Origin: Paracoccus zeaxanthinifaciens ATCC 21588
Lineage (GTDB): Bacteria; Pseudomonadota; Alphaproteobacteria; Rhodobacterales; Rhodobacteraceae
Length of the DNA stretch: 64,000 nt
Reading direction: 5' to 3'
Assembly (NCBI RefSeq): GCF_000420145.1
Contig: NZ_ATUJ01000012.1
Coordinates: 1 to 64,000, forward strand
In this document: piece by piece, positions 54,878 to 64,000 of the stretch
Position numbering within the stretch: the first letter of the stretch is position 1
Layout of the letters: each line of letters starts with the position of its first letter
Translations under genes and position numbers: made by a program
Notes under the pieces: model-generated
Told to the model about the DNA's origin: nothing
Seen by the model: only the letters and a program-made list of their open reading frames with translations
The model's database searches: none

Positions 54878-55699
54878 TCAGTCGCGCAGCAGCTCGTTGA
54901 CCGAGGTCTTGGCGCGGGTCTTGGCATCCACCCGCTTCACGATCACCGCACAATACAGGTGCACGCCGTTCTTCGACGGCATCGAGCCCGAGACCACGAC
55001 CGAGCCCGCGGGCACTTCGCCATACATGACCTCGCCCGTCTCGCGGTCCACGATCTTGGTCGACTGCCCGATATAGACGCCCATGCCCAGCACGGCACCC
55101 TCGCGGACGATCACGCCCTCGACCACCTCGGAACGCGCGCCGATGAAGCAGCCATCCTCGATGATGGTCGGACCCGCCTGCAGGGGTTCCAGCACACCGC
55201 CGATTCCGACGCCGCCCGACAGGTGGACGTTCTTGCCGATCTGCGCGCAGCTGCCGACGGTCGCCCAGGTATCGACCATCGTGCCCTCGCCCACATGGGC
55301 GCCCAGGTTCACGAAGGAGGGCATCAGCACGGCGCCCTTGCCTACGAAGGCGCTGCGGCGGACGATCGCGCCCGGAACCGCGCGGAAGCCCGCGTCCTTC
55401 CACTGGGCCTCGCCCCAGCCCGCGAATTTCGACGGCACCTTGTCCCACCAGTTGCTGCCCTGCGGGCCGCCCGACATCTCTTCCATGTCGTTCAGGCGGA
55501 AGGACAGCAGCACGGCCTTCTTGGCCCACTGGTTCACATGCCAGTCGTCGCCGCGCTTCTCGGCCACGCGCAGGCTGCCGTCGTCCAGCGCCGACAGGAC
55601 CTCGGTCACGGCGTCGCGCACCTCTCCGGTGGTTGCGCTGGTGATGTCGGCGCGGGCTTCCCACGCGGCTTCGATGGCGTTTTCCAGTGCTTCGGTCAT
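54878..55699 (-). CDS. dapD: 2,3,4,5-Tetrahydropyridine-2,6-dicarboxylate N-succinyltransferase
   Basis: A 273-residue enzyme of the succinylase branch of lysine/diaminopimelate synthesis. An N-terminal helical domain (1-100) is followed by left-handed beta-helix hexapeptide repeats, e.g. [34 protein letters not shown] and [12 protein letters not shown]. The C terminus [20 protein letters not shown] is typical. The length is normal for the family. Confidence 0.97.
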   Translation of the reverse strand: MTEALENAIEAAWEARADITSATTGEVRDAVTEVLSALDDGSLRVAEKRGDDWHVNQWAKKAVLLSFRLNDMEEMSGGPQGSNWWDKVPSKFAGWGEAQWKDAGFRAVPGAIVRRSAFVGKGAVLMPSFVNLGAHVGEGTMVDTWATVGSCAQIGKNVHLSGGVGIGGVLEPLQAGPTIIEDGCFIGARSEVVEGVIVREGAVLGMGVYIGQSTKIVDRETGEVMYGEVPAGSVVVSGSMPSKNGVHLYCAVIVKRVDAKTRAKTSVNELLRD

Positions 55700-55817
55700 C
55701 GCGGCTCTCTCTTGTCGGTTGGGACGGAAACTGTCACCACTGGGCTATAAGGGTCACGCATGGCCCGCGCAATGCGCAGGGCATGCGCCGGAAGATACCG
55801 AGGCAGGAATGAACGAC

Positions 55818-56639
55818 ATGGCCGAAGAAGAACGCGCCCACAGCTTTACCCACAGCGACGAGGACGTCGTCCGCGCCAAGCGCATCCCGCAGACCGCGCA
55901 GACCCGCGCGCCCGCCTACAGGCTGGCCTTCACCGACGAGGATTTCCTGCTGCGCGAGGAGCTGCGCCCCGTGCGCCTGCAGCTGGAGCTGCTGAAGCCG
56001 CAGATGATCATGGACGAACGCGGCATCGAATCGACCGTGGTGATCTTCGGCGGCGCCCGCATCCCCGCGCCCGACCGCGCCGACGAGGCCCGCACGCCCA
56101 CCCTGGGCGCGCTGTCGAAATATTACGACGAGGCCCGCATCTTCGCCCGCAAGATGACCGAGCGCAGCCTCGACAGCTATGGCCGTGAATACGTCGTCTG
56201 CACGGGCGGCGGCCCCGGCGTGATGGAGGCCGGGAACATGGGCGCCGACCAGGCAGGCGGCCAGTCCATCGGGCTGGGCATCGTGCTGCCCCATGAACAG
56301 GCGCCGAACGAATACGTGACGCCCGACCTGTGCTTCAACTTCCACTATTTCGCGATCCGGAAGATGCATTTCCTGATGCGCGCCCGCGCGGTCACCGTCT
56401 TCCCCGGCGGCTTCGGCACCATGGACGAGCTGTTCGAGACGCTGACCCTGGTGCAGACCCGGCGCATGGCCCGCGTACCCATCCTGCTGTTCGGCAAGGA
56501 GTTCTGGGAGGAGATCATCAACTGGAAGGCGCTGGCCAAGGCAGGCACCATCTCGGAGGAGGATCTGGACCTGATCCGCTATGTCGAGACCGCGGACGAG
56601 GCCATCGAGATCATCGACGGCTGGCCGAAACCCTGCTGA
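55818..56639 (+). CDS. LOG-family (lysine decarboxylase-like) Rossmann protein
   Basis: A 273-residue protein of the TIGR00730/LOG group. CTGGGPGVMEAGNMGA near 130-145 and FPGGFGTMDELFETLTLVQT near 195-215 are the GGGxGxMxA and PGGxGTxxE motifs of cytokinin-type phosphoribohydrolases. An N-terminal extension of about 80 residues marks the long form, closer to PpnN-like nucleotide nucleosidases. The ATG at 55818 is nine bases from AGGCAGGA and preferred to 55809. Confidence 0.87.
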   Translation: MAEEERAHSFTHSDEDVVRAKRIPQTAQTRAPAYRLAFTDEDFLLREELRPVRLQLELLKPQMIMDERGIESTVVIFGGARIPAPDRADEARTPTLGALSKYYDEARIFARKMTERSLDSYGREYVVCTGGGPGVMEAGNMGADQAGGQSIGLGIVLPHEQAPNEYVTPDLCFNFHYFAIRKMHFLMRARAVTVFPGGFGTMDELFETLTLVQTRRMARVPILLFGKEFWEEIINWKALAKAGTISEEDLDLIRYVETADEAIEIIDGWPKPC

Positions 56640-56652
56640 TCGCGCAAATGCG

Positions 56653-56677
56653 AAGGGGCGCCGGATCGGCGCCCCTT
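56653..56677. terminator. Bidirectional terminator between LOG gene and rlmN
   Basis: AAGGGGCGCC (56653-56662) pairs perfectly with GGCGCCCCTT (56668-56677), loop of five. Short A and T runs flank both sides, so it can stop both convergent genes. Confidence 0.75.
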
Positions 56678-56685
56678 TGTCGTTC

Positions 56686-57858
56686 TCAGCCCGCCGCCTC
56701 GGCGTCGATCTGGGCCTTGGACTTGCGGCCCCGCTCGGTCGCGGATTTCAGCTGGCCGCAGGCGGCCATGATATCCTCTCCGCGCGGGGTGCGGATGGGG
56801 CTGGCATAGCCCGCCTTGTAGACGATGTCGGCAAAGGCCTCGATCCGGTCCCAGCTGGAGCGGTCGTAGGGTGCGCCGGGCCAGGGGTTGAACGGGATCA
56901 GGTTGATCTTGGCCGGGATGCCGCGGATCAGCTTGACCAGCCGGCGCGCGTCCTCGTCGCTGTCGTTCACGCCGTCCAGCATCACGTATTCGAAGGTGAT
57001 GCGTTCGCTGTTGGACAGGCGCGGATAGTCGCGCAGCGCATCCAGCAGCGTCTGGATGTTCCAGCGCTTGTTGATCGGGACCAGCTTGTTGCGCACCTCG
57101 TCGGTGGTGGCGTGGAAGCTGATGGCCAGCAGGCAGCCGATCTCTTCGGCGGTGCGGGCGATTTCCGGCACGACGCCGCTGGTGGACAGCGTGATGCGGC
57201 GGCGCGACAGCGACAGCCCCTCGCCGTCCATGACGACGCGCATGGCGTCGCGGACATTATCGAAATTGTACAGCGGCTCGCCCATGCCCATCAGGACGAT
57301 GTTGCTGACGAGGCGCTGTTCGTCCTTGGGCTTGCCCTGTTCGGGCCATTCGCCCAGATCGTCGCGCACCAGCATCAGCTGGCCGACAATTTCCCCGGCG
57401 GTCAGGTTGCGGACCAGCTTCTGGGTGCCGGTGTGGCAGAAGGAACAGGTCAGCGTGCAGCCGACCTGGCTGCTGACGCACAGCGTGCCGCGGCCTTCCT
57501 CGGGGATGTAGACGGCCTCGACCTCGTGACCGCCGGCGATGCGCAGCAGGTACTTGCGCGTGCCGTCGGTGCTGATCTGGCGGGTCACGATCTCGGGCAG
57601 GGCGATCTCGAACCGCTCGGCCAGCATGGCGCGGTAGTCCTTGGCCAGGTTCGTCATCTGGGCGAAGTCGCGCACGCCCCAGTAATAGACCCACTGCCAG
57701 ACCTGGCCCACGCGCATCTTGGCCTGCTTCTCGGGGGTGCCGGCCTCGATCAGCGCGTCGCGCAGCTGGTCGCGGGTCAGGCCGACGATGTTCGTCAATC
57801 CGCCTTCCGGCAGCTTGCGGGGAATGGTCAGCACGTCCTGCGTGATCGGAGCGTTCAT
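56686..57858 (-). CDS. rlmN: Dual-specificity rRNA/tRNA adenine C2-methyltransferase RlmN
   Basis: A 390-residue radical-SAM methyltransferase acting on 23S A2503 and on tRNA A37. The 4Fe-4S cysteines are Cys134, Cys138 and Cys141 ([13 protein letters not shown]). [12 protein letters not shown] binds SAM, and the catalytic Cys in IMAACGQLK near the C terminus and Cys of the accessory site complete the mechanism. Start 57858 was chosen within a longer frame from homology. Confidence 0.96.
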   Translation of the reverse strand: MNAPITQDVLTIPRKLPEGGLTNIVGLTRDQLRDALIEAGTPEKQAKMRVGQVWQWVYYWGVRDFAQMTNLAKDYRAMLAERFEIALPEIVTRQISTDGTRKYLLRIAGGHEVEAVYIPEEGRGTLCVSSQVGCTLTCSFCHTGTQKLVRNLTAGEIVGQLMLVRDDLGEWPEQGKPKDEQRLVSNIVLMGMGEPLYNFDNVRDAMRVVMDGEGLSLSRRRITLSTSGVVPEIARTAEEIGCLLAISFHATTDEVRNKLVPINKRWNIQTLLDALRDYPRLSNSERITFEYVMLDGVNDSDEDARRLVKLIRGIPAKINLIPFNPWPGAPYDRSSWDRIEAFADIVYKAGYASPIRTPRGEDIMAACGQLKSATERGRKSKAQIDAEAAG

Positions 57859-57988
57859 GGGATCACCGGTAAGTTTGGCATGTGAATGGGGCGAAGACTG
57901 GCACATAAGCCAAAGAGGGGCGGAAATCAACCGATCCGCCCCATCCGGGATGCATAACAGCCTTGGCGTGGCCGAATGGCCGCGCGGC

Positions 57989-58510
57989 TTACTTGCAGCG
58001 TTCCTGCGCGGTGTTCGTCGCCGCGGTGATGCCCGACAGGCTGAACGTGTCCTTGGTCGTGGTGCCGCGCGCCGAACGCCCGGTCACGACCGCGGTCGCA
58101 CCCGCACGCAGCGCGCCGACCAGCGCCTGGTCGTCCGAGGGGCTGCCGGTCCAGGCGCTCTCGCCTTCGGTGAACAGGTTGAACTTGCGACCGCCGATAT
58201 CGACCTCGACCGTCGAATCGGGCGCGAAGGGATAACCGCCGGTAAAGGACACCTCGCCGGCCTGGCCCGGACGATACGCGACATAGAGCCGGATGTCCCC
58301 GCGCGTCACCTCGGCCGGCTGGCCGTCCTTGGTGTTCAGCGTGGATTTCGGGGGCGAAACCGCCCAGCATTCGCGCGGATTGTCCGCGGCGAAGACCGTC
58401 CAGTCGCCTTCCGTGGCGACCACATTCGTCGATTCCTGCGCCATCGCCGAACCCATCCCCGCGATCAGGATCAGGCTGGCGCCGATGCCGCGCAGCGTGG
58501 TGGTAAACAT
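57989..58510 (-). CDS. Invasion-associated locus B (IalB) family exported protein
   Basis: A 173-residue periplasmic protein. The signal peptide ends SAMAQ near 25. [42 protein letters not shown] and the C-terminal cysteine in TAQERCK are features of IalB/YP_ family proteins. They are common in alphaproteobacteria; the name comes from Bartonella, but free-living species have them and the function is unknown. AGGAGG lies 8 bases before the ATG. Confidence 0.85.
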   Translation of the reverse strand: MFTTTLRGIGASLILIAGMGSAMAQESTNVVATEGDWTVFAADNPRECWAVSPPKSTLNTKDGQPAEVTRGDIRLYVAYRPGQAGEVSFTGGYPFAPDSTVEVDIGGRKFNLFTEGESAWTGSPSDDQALVGALRAGATAVVTGRSARGTTTKDTFSLSGITAATNTAQERCK

Positions 58511-58663
58511 GCTCTGGCCTCCTGCCATTCGTTTCGCCGCTTCAACGGGCGTTGTTCCCGATTGGAGTGGTCTTTTCAACCATCTCCGATCAGGATAGCG
58601 AAAATCATGTGCCGATAAAGGCCATGCTTCCACATATCGCGCAATTGTCAGGGGGGACGGGGC

Positions 58664-59650
58664 ATGCAACCAGCCGAAATGATAGAATTGTGGCGCGGCG
58701 ACCTGTGCGAGAGCGTGCATCGCGGCCATGCCGTCATCTGCGACCGCCAGGGCGTGGTCGAGGCATGGGGCAACCCATCCGAGGTGATCCTGCCCCGATC
58801 GTCCTGCAAGATGATCCAGGCCCTGCCCCTGATCGAGAGCGGCGCCGCCGACGCCGCCGGCCTGACCGACCGGCAGCTGGCGCTGGCCTGCGCCAGCCAT
58901 TCGGGCGCGGCGATGCATGTCGATGCGGTCGGCGACTGGCTGCACGGCCTCGGGATGGCCGAGGGCGACCTGCGCTGCGGCTGCCACCTGCCCCGCGACC
59001 GGGACGAACGCCACCGGCTGACCTGCGGCGGCCATGCGCCCTCGCAACTGCACAACAACTGCTCGGGCAAGCATGCGGGCTTTCTGACGCTGAACCGCCA
59101 CCTGGGCGGCGACGCGGACTATACTTGCGTCGACCACCCCGTGCAGCAGGCCGTCCGGACCGCCTTCGAAGAGGTGACGGGCGAGGAAAGCCCGGGCTTC
59201 GGGATCGACGGCTGCTCGGCGCCGAACTGGGCCTGTTCGCTGACCGGGCTGGCGCGCGCGATGGCGCAGTTCGCCACCCCGCGCGACGATCTGCGGGGGC
59301 GTGCGATGGGCCGCCTGGTCGATGCGATGCGCACCCATCCCGAGATGGTAGCGGGCGAGGGGCGCGTCTGCACCGAACTGATGCGCGCGGGCCGCGGGCG
59401 CGTCGCCGCCAAGACCGGGGCCGAGGCCGTCTTCGTGGCGATCCTGCCGGACGAGGGGATGGGCCTTGCGCTGAAGATCACCGACGGTGCGACCCGCGCC
59501 TCCGAGGCCGCGATCACGGCGCTGGTGCGCTATCTGGGCGTGATCGACCGCAATGCGCCGGTCATCGGGCGCGTGTTGACCGATCCGATCGTGAACTGGC
59601 GCGGCATCGCGACGGGCGAGATGCGCCTTGCGCCCGGATTCCCGAACTGA
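58664..59650 (+). CDS. L-asparaginase II (Rhizobium type)
   Basis: A 328-residue enzyme of the PF06089 asparaginase family, unrelated to the E. coli enzymes and typified by the inducible R. etli asparaginase. SSCKMIQALPL near 46-56 carries the reactive Ser/Lys of this class. CASHSGAAMHV, LHNNCSGKHAGFL and GIDGCSAPNW are conserved, with cysteines that can bind zinc. It releases ammonia from asparagine. A GGGGGGACGGGG ribosome site precedes it. Confidence 0.93.
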   Translation: MQPAEMIELWRGDLCESVHRGHAVICDRQGVVEAWGNPSEVILPRSSCKMIQALPLIESGAADAAGLTDRQLALACASHSGAAMHVDAVGDWLHGLGMAEGDLRCGCHLPRDRDERHRLTCGGHAPSQLHNNCSGKHAGFLTLNRHLGGDADYTCVDHPVQQAVRTAFEEVTGEESPGFGIDGCSAPNWACSLTGLARAMAQFATPRDDLRGRAMGRLVDAMRTHPEMVAGEGRVCTELMRAGRGRVAAKTGAEAVFVAILPDEGMGLALKITDGATRASEAAITALVRYLGVIDRNAPVIGRVLTDPIVNWRGIATGEMRLAPGFPN

Positions 59651-59784
59651 GCTGCGACCCGCCCGCGAATCGTCACGTTACCGTGGCATTCCCGCGCTAG
59701 GCTGGGGCCACGGGATCGTCCCCCTAGTCCCGCGATGCGCGAAGGCCGGCGCCCCTTGGCAGAGCGGGCGTCGGCGACGCGGGC

Positions 59785-60543
59785 TCAGACCATCTGCCAG
59801 ATCAGCCGGACCGCAAGGATGGACGAGGTCGCGACCAGCAGCGGCTTGATCAGCCGCGACCCGATCCGCGAGGCCAGCCGCGCACCCAGCATCGCACCCG
59901 CGATCTGCGCGGCCCCCATCGCAAGGCCAAGCAGCCACAGCGGCTTGCCCACCAGCGCAAAGGCAGCAAGCCCGCCCAGGTTCGACGCGAAGTTCAGCAG
60001 CTTGGTATGCGCCGTCGCCTTCAGCACGCCGTATCCGGCCAAGGTCACGAAGCCGATCATGTAGAACGCCCCCGCCCCCGGCCCGATCAGCCCGTCATAG
60101 AAGCCCACCAGCGGCACGATGGTCGCGGCGAACATCCCCGCCCCCATCCGGCGGATGCGGTCCAGGTCGTTCAGGCCGGGCTTGAGCGCGAAGAACAGCG
60201 CGATGCCGATCAGGATCACCGGCAGCAGCAGCCGCAGCCCGTCCGTCGGCACCGACGAGATCAGCGCCGCGCCCACGGCCCCCGCCACGCCCGCGATCGC
60301 CGCCTGCCGCCACTGGCTGCGCAGATCGACCAGACCGCGGCGGGCATAGCTGATGGCAGCGGTTCCCGCCCCGAACAGGCCCTGCACCTTGTTCGTGGCC
60401 AGCGCCTGCGCGGGCGGGATGCCCGCCAGCATCAGCGCGGGCACGGTGATCAACCCGCCGCCCCCCGCGATGCTGTCGATGAAGCCCGCCGCGAAACCCG
60501 CCGCCACCAGCAGCAGGAACAGATCGAATGTCAGGTCCAGCAT
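59785..60543 (-). CDS. TSUP/TauE family permease
   Basis: A 252-residue membrane protein with eight segments. GFIDSIAGGGGLITVPALMLAGIPPAQALATNKVQG is the TauE/SafE signature in the first half, with GFYDGLIGPGAGAF in the second. Members export sulfite, sulfoacetate or related anions. It lies 5 bases downstream of serB in the same direction. The 134-base gap to the convergent asparaginase gene contains only a CCGTGGC/GCCACGG dyad near 59691. Confidence 0.92.
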   Translation of the reverse strand: MLDLTFDLFLLLVAAGFAAGFIDSIAGGGGLITVPALMLAGIPPAQALATNKVQGLFGAGTAAISYARRGLVDLRSQWRQAAIAGVAGAVGAALISSVPTDGLRLLLPVILIGIALFFALKPGLNDLDRIRRMGAGMFAATIVPLVGFYDGLIGPGAGAFYMIGFVTLAGYGVLKATAHTKLLNFASNLGGLAAFALVGKPLWLLGLAMGAAQIAGAMLGARLASRIGSRLIKPLLVATSSILAVRLIWQMV

Positions 60544-60547
60544 GGGC

Positions 60548-61426
60548 TTATGCCGTCACGAAATCGGATGCGGCATAGCCTTGCAGATACAGAAGCGCGG
60601 TCAGGTCGCCGTGATTGATCCGCAGCTGCGCCTGCGCGGCGACGGCGGGCTTGGCGTGCAGCGCGACGCCCGCGCCCGCCATCTGGATCATCCCCAGATC
60701 GTTCGCCCCGTCGCCCACGGCCAGCACATCCTCGGGGGTCAGGCCCAGCCTTGCGGCGATCTCCTCCAGCGCCTCGACCTTGGCCTCGCGGCCCAGGACG
60801 GGCAGCGCGACATGGCCGGTCAGGACGCCATCCTCGGCCAACAGCGTGTTGGCGCGGTTCTCGTCGAAGCCCAGCTGCGCCGCGACCGATTCGGTAAAGG
60901 CCGTGAACCCGCCCGAGACCAGCGCCGCATAGGCCCCGTGGGCGCGCATGGTCGCCACCAGCACCTGCCCGCCGGGGGCCATGGTGATGCGGCTGGCCAG
61001 CACCTCCTGGATGGTGCCCTCGGGCAGGCCGGCCAGCAGGCCGACGCGCTCGACCAGCGCCTCGTGGAAGTTCAGCTCGCCGTTCATGGCGCGGGCGGTG
61101 ATGTCGGCGACGCGTTCGCCGACGCCCGCGACATCGGCAAGCTCGTCGATGCATTCCTGCGCGATCATGGTCGAATCCATGTCCGCCAGCAGGATGCGCT
61201 TGCGGCGGCCCTGCGCGGGCTGGATCGCCAGGTCGATGCCGATCTGCTGCAGGTCCGACCAGACCCGGTCCAGGTCCGACGGCACGGTCGCCACGTCGAA
61301 TTCCGCAGCGATTCCGGGGGCAAGCCAGCGCGGATCGCTGCCGTGCCACTGGGCGGCAAGCCCGCCGGGAAGATCCTGGTCCAGATTGGCCGCGGCAGGC
61401 GCGGCGATCAGCGAAACGGTGAACAT
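60548..61426 (-). CDS. serB: Phosphoserine phosphatase
   Basis: A 292-residue HAD-family enzyme that completes serine synthesis. Asp82 and Asp84 in [13 protein letters not shown] are the nucleophile and acid. VSGGFTAF is motif II, the Lys of [10 protein letters not shown] motif III, and [11 protein letters not shown] motif IV. The first 75 residues form a degenerate ACT-like domain. AAGGATCG precedes the ATG at 61426. It is divergent from serC-serA, so the serine pathway genes are together. Confidence 0.96.
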   Translation of the reverse strand: MFTVSLIAAPAAANLDQDLPGGLAAQWHGSDPRWLAPGIAAEFDVATVPSDLDRVWSDLQQIGIDLAIQPAQGRRKRILLADMDSTMIAQECIDELADVAGVGERVADITARAMNGELNFHEALVERVGLLAGLPEGTIQEVLASRITMAPGGQVLVATMRAHGAYAALVSGGFTAFTESVAAQLGFDENRANTLLAEDGVLTGHVALPVLGREAKVEALEEIAARLGLTPEDVLAVGDGANDLGMIQMAGAGVALHAKPAVAAQAQLRINHGDLTALLYLQGYAASDFVTA

Positions 61427-61506
61427 GCGGGCGATCCTTTCCTGACTGCACATCGTCTAGGCCAAAGTTTTTTCTTGCGCCAGTGATGCCGTGGCCCTAT
61501 TTCCGT

Positions 61507-61550
61507 CAGCGGGACACCCTTCCCCAACGAAGGGCTTCTAGCTGGAAGGC
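61507..61550 (+). promoter_or_regulatory. serC leader RNA with ribosome-site-sequestering alternative fold
   Basis: CAGC (61507-61510) pairs with GCTG (61541-61544) around an inner stem CCCTTC/GAAGGG (61517-61522/61529-61534). Alternatively CCTTCC (61518-61523) can pair with GGAAGG (61544-61549), which is the serC ribosome site. The folds exclude each other, as in a translational switch. A conserved serC RNA motif has been reported upstream of serC-serA in alphaproteobacteria; I believe this is it, but no alignment was possible. Confidence 0.55.
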
Positions 61551-61557
61551 TAAGCAC

Positions 61558-62703
61558 ATGAGCGATCATCCGATCCCGGCCACGCGGCCGGCAAACCCGC
61601 GTTTCTCGTCCGGCCCCTGCGCCAAGATTCCCCAATACGATCTGAACATGCTGTCGGACGCGCCCCTTGGCCGTTCGCACCGTTCCGCCGTCGGCAAGTC
61701 CAAGCTGGCCGAGGCGATCGACCTGACCCGCAAGGTCCTGGGCGTCCCCGACGACTACCGCATCGGCATCGTCCCCGGTTCCGACACCGGCGCGGTCGAG
61801 ATGGCGATGTGGACCATGCTGGGCGAACGCCCCGTGGAAATGCTGGCTTGGGAAAGCTTCGGCGAAGGCTGGGTCACCGACGCCGTCAAGCAGCTGAAGC
61901 TGGACGCCACCGTCCGCAAGGCCGATTACGGCCATATCGTCGACCTGGCCGAAGTCGATTTCGACCGCGACGTGGTCTTCACCTGGAACGGCACCACCAG
62001 CGGCGTGCGCGTGCCGAACGGCGATGCGATCCCGGCGGACCGCGCGGGCCTGACCATCTGCGACGCGACCAGCGCGGCCTTCGCGATGGAGTTGCCCTGG
62101 GACAAGCTGGACGTGACCACCTTCAGCTGGCAGAAGGTGCTGGGCGGCGAAGGCGCGCATGGCGTGCTGATCCTGTCGCCCCGCGCCGTCGAGCGTCTCG
62201 AATCCTATACCCCCGACCGTCCCCTGCCCAAGATCTTCCGCCTGACCAAGGGCGGCAAGCTGATCGAGGGCATCTTCAAGGGCGAGACGATCAACACCCC
62301 GTCCATGCTGGCGGTCGAGGATTACCTCGTGGCGCTGAAATGGGCCGAGGGCCTGGGCGGGCTGAAGGGCCTCGTGGCGCGTGCCGACGCGAATGCCAAG
62401 GCGGTCGCGGACTTCATCGCCGACAAGGACTGGATCGCGAACCTGGCCGCCGATCCCGCCACCGCATCGACGACCAGCGTCTGCGTGAAATTCACCGATC
62501 CGGCCATCAAGGACGGTGCGGCCTTCGCCAAGGCCGTCGCCAAGCGGCTGGAGAAGGAAGGCGTGGCGCTGGACGCCGGCGCCTATCGCGACGCGCCCGC
62601 GGGCCTGCGCATCTGGTGCGGATCGACGGTTGAAACCGCCGATGTCGCGGCGCTGATGCCCTGGGTCGAATGGGCCTATCGCGCCGAACTGGCCGCGCAA
62701 TAA
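61558..62703 (+). CDS. serC: Phosphoserine aminotransferase
   Basis: A 381-residue class V aminotransferase making 3-phosphoserine from 3-phosphohydroxypyruvate. The PLP lysine is Lys193 in [24 protein letters not shown] is the N-terminal phosphate-binding loop and [14 protein letters not shown] the cofactor Asp region. The form is the alphaproteobacterial long type. GGAAGG is its ribosome site. serA follows after 94 bases. Confidence 0.96.
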   Translation: MSDHPIPATRPANPRFSSGPCAKIPQYDLNMLSDAPLGRSHRSAVGKSKLAEAIDLTRKVLGVPDDYRIGIVPGSDTGAVEMAMWTMLGERPVEMLAWESFGEGWVTDAVKQLKLDATVRKADYGHIVDLAEVDFDRDVVFTWNGTTSGVRVPNGDAIPADRAGLTICDATSAAFAMELPWDKLDVTTFSWQKVLGGEGAHGVLILSPRAVERLESYTPDRPLPKIFRLTKGGKLIEGIFKGETINTPSMLAVEDYLVALKWAEGLGGLKGLVARADANAKAVADFIADKDWIANLAADPATASTTSVCVKFTDPAIKDGAAFAKAVAKRLEKEGVALDAGAYRDAPAGLRIWCGSTVETADVAALMPWVEWAYRAELAAQ

Positions 62704-62713
62704 GCGGATTTCC

Positions 62714-62735
62714 GGGGGCCCCGCGCCCCCCGTTT
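62714..62735 (+). terminator. Weak hairpin between serC and serA
   Basis: GGGGGC (62714-62719) pairs with GCCCCC (62725-62730), followed by CGTTTCC. The stem is short and the T run poor; it may only attenuate serA expression. Confidence 0.35.
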
Positions 62736-62797
62736 CCCAAACGAACACAGCATCCGCGAGGCAGCTGCCCGGATGCCGCATGCAAAGGATGAACGCC

Positions 62798-64000
62798 ATG
62801 CCGAAGGTTCTCGTGTCCGACAAGCTGTCGGAAACCGCCGTCCAGATCTTCCGCGATCGCGGGGTCGAGGTGGATTACCTGCCCGATCTGGGCAAGGACA
62901 AGGAAAAGCTGGCCGAGGTGATCGGCCAGTATGACGGCCTTGCCATCCGCTCGGCCACCAAGGTCACCGAGAAGCTGCTGGAGAACGCGACCAACCTGAA
63001 GGTCGTGGGCCGCGCGGGCATCGGTGTCGACAACGTGGACATCCCCGCCGCCAGCAAGAAGGGCGTCATCGTGATGAACACGCCCTTCGGCAACTCGATC
63101 ACCACCGCCGAACACGCCATCGCGATGATGTTCGCGGTCGCCCGCCAGCTGCCCGAAGCCAGCGTCAGCACCCATGCCGGCAAGTGGGAAAAGAGCCGCT
63201 TCATGGGCGTCGAGCTGTTCAACAAGACGCTCGGCGTGATCGGGGCGGGCAATATCGGTTCGATCGTGATCGACCGCGCGCTCGGCCTGCACATGAAGGT
63301 CCTGGCCTTCGATCCCTTCCTGTCCGAGGAACGCGCCAAGGAACTGGGCGTCACCAAGGTCGAGCTGGACGAGCTGCTGGGCAAGGCCGATTTCATCACC
63401 TTCCACGTGCCGCTGACCGAGAAGACAAAGAACATCCTTTCGCGCGAGAACATCGCCAAGCTGAAGCCGGGCGTCCGCATCGTGAACTGCGCACGCGGCG
63501 GCCTGGTGGACGAGGACGCGCTGGCCGACGCCCTGAAGGAGGGCCGCGTCGCCGGTGCCGCCTTCGACGTCTTCGCCGTCGAGCCCGCGACCGAAAGCCC
63601 GCTGTTCAACCTGCCGAACGTCGTCGTGACCCCGCACCTGGGCGCCTCGACCACCGAGGCGCAGGAAAACGTGGCCCTTCAGGTCGCCGAGCAGATGTCG
63701 GACTATCTGCTGACGGGCGCCGTGCAGAACGCGCTGAACATGCCCTCGGTCACCGCCGAGGAAGCCGCCGTCATGGGCCCCTGGATCAAGCTGGCAGGCC
63801 ACCTGGGCGCCTTCGTGGGCCAGATGACCGACGAGCCGATCAAGGCCGTGAACATCCTCTATGACGGTGTCGCGTCCGAGATGAACCTGAACGCGCTGAA
63901 CGCGGCCGTGCTGTCGGGCGTGATGCAGGCGACGAACCCGGACGTGAACATGGTCTCGGCCCCGGTCATGGCCAAGGAACGCGGCGTGCAGGTCTCGACC
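62798..64000 (+). CDS. serA: D-3-phosphoglycerate dehydrogenase (partial, cut by window end)
   Basis: The first 401 residues of the enzyme that starts serine synthesis. VGRAGIGVDNVDIPAA, LGVIGAGNIGSIV (NAD site) and VNCARGGLVDEDAL are clear, with the catalytic His in TPHLGAST near 279. After residue 320 comes the start of the regulatory intervening domain, so it is the long type that ends in an ACT domain beyond the window. No stop codon is reached. AAAGGATGAACGCC supports the start at 62798. Confidence 0.96.
   Translation, partial: MPKVLVSDKLSETAVQIFRDRGVEVDYLPDLGKDKEKLAEVIGQYDGLAIRSATKVTEKLLENATNLKVVGRAGIGVDNVDIPAASKKGVIVMNTPFGNSITTAEHAIAMMFAVARQLPEASVSTHAGKWEKSRFMGVELFNKTLGVIGAGNIGSIVIDRALGLHMKVLAFDPFLSEERAKELGVTKVELDELLGKADFITFHVPLTEKTKNILSRENIAKLKPGVRIVNCARGGLVDEDALADALKEGRVAGAAFDVFAVEPATESPLFNLPNVVVTPHLGASTTEAQENVALQVAEQMSDYLLTGAVQNALNMPSVTAEEAAVMGPWIKLAGHLGAFVGQMTDEPIKAVNILYDGVASEMNLNALNAAVLSGVMQATNPDVNMVSAPVMAKERGVQVST

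Overview
The window is about two thirds G+C and reads as the chromosome of a Rhodobacteraceae/Paracoccaceae alphaproteobacterium, probably Paracoccus or a close relative. This rests on gene content and order: leuS-lptE-holA, ftsK beside a DapC-like aminotransferase and an amidase, rsmB-purH-lspA followed by a DUF3035 lipoprotein and two M16 peptidases, serC-serA behind a structured leader, the SDHAF4-type DUF1674 protein, IalB, and the iron exporter MbfA. No plasmid genes, transposases, prophage, CRISPR arrays or tRNAs were seen. Coding is dense, with many ATGA, GTGA and TGATG start-stop overlaps.

Left part (1-23.2 kb). The first ~230 bases look like the leader of an rRNA operon running leftward out of the window, with promoter and boxA. 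Next come the periplasmic methionine sulfoxide reductase pair msrPQ, recQ with a YggT-family gene, and a rightward run (thioesterase, UMF1-type MFS, MepA endopeptidase, phytase-esterase-like protein, queuosine-precursor transporter). A structured RNA with an 18-codon reading frame follows. Then come a thiolase, a ModE-type HTH protein, a lytic transglycosylase lipoprotein, a GST, the leftward leuS-lptE-holA-flavoprotein operon, a DUF3576 lipoprotein, a porin with a strong terminator, yggS, an L,D-transpeptidase with ribA, and an OmpR-type response regulator.

Middle (23.2-46 kb). A TetR/EamA pair, a candidate small RNA, a glutathionyl-hydroquinone reductase and an MFS transporter precede xthA, a CnoX-like thioredoxin, a LON-substrate-binding protein, a Trm112-like protein and a rhomboid protease. 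Facing them are a DUF2268 protein, ftsK, the aminotransferase, the amidase and DUF1674. Then come rsmB, purH, lspA, a BamF-like lipoprotein, two M16 proteins and mutL, facing a PQQ-type sugar dehydrogenase.

Right part (46-64 kb). This holds a saccharopine-dehydrogenase-like enzyme, a Tat-exported MBL hydrolase with a TVP38 protein, rluA/LysE/fRMsr, a DUF2478-TusA fusion coupled to mbfA, an AEC carrier, a crotonase, a pair of mutually complementary hairpins, exoD, dapD, a LOG protein, rlmN, ialB, an asparaginase, a TSUP permease, and serine biosynthesis (serB leftward; serC-serA rightward, serA cut by the window edge).

Most of the window is housekeeping. The signals that may be undescribed are in small RNA and intergenic structures: the 8981-9202 RNA with its peptide, the 23863-23989 sRNA candidate, the twin hairpins at 54146-54216, the phased repeats upstream of the response regulator, and the DUF2478-TusA/mbfA pair.
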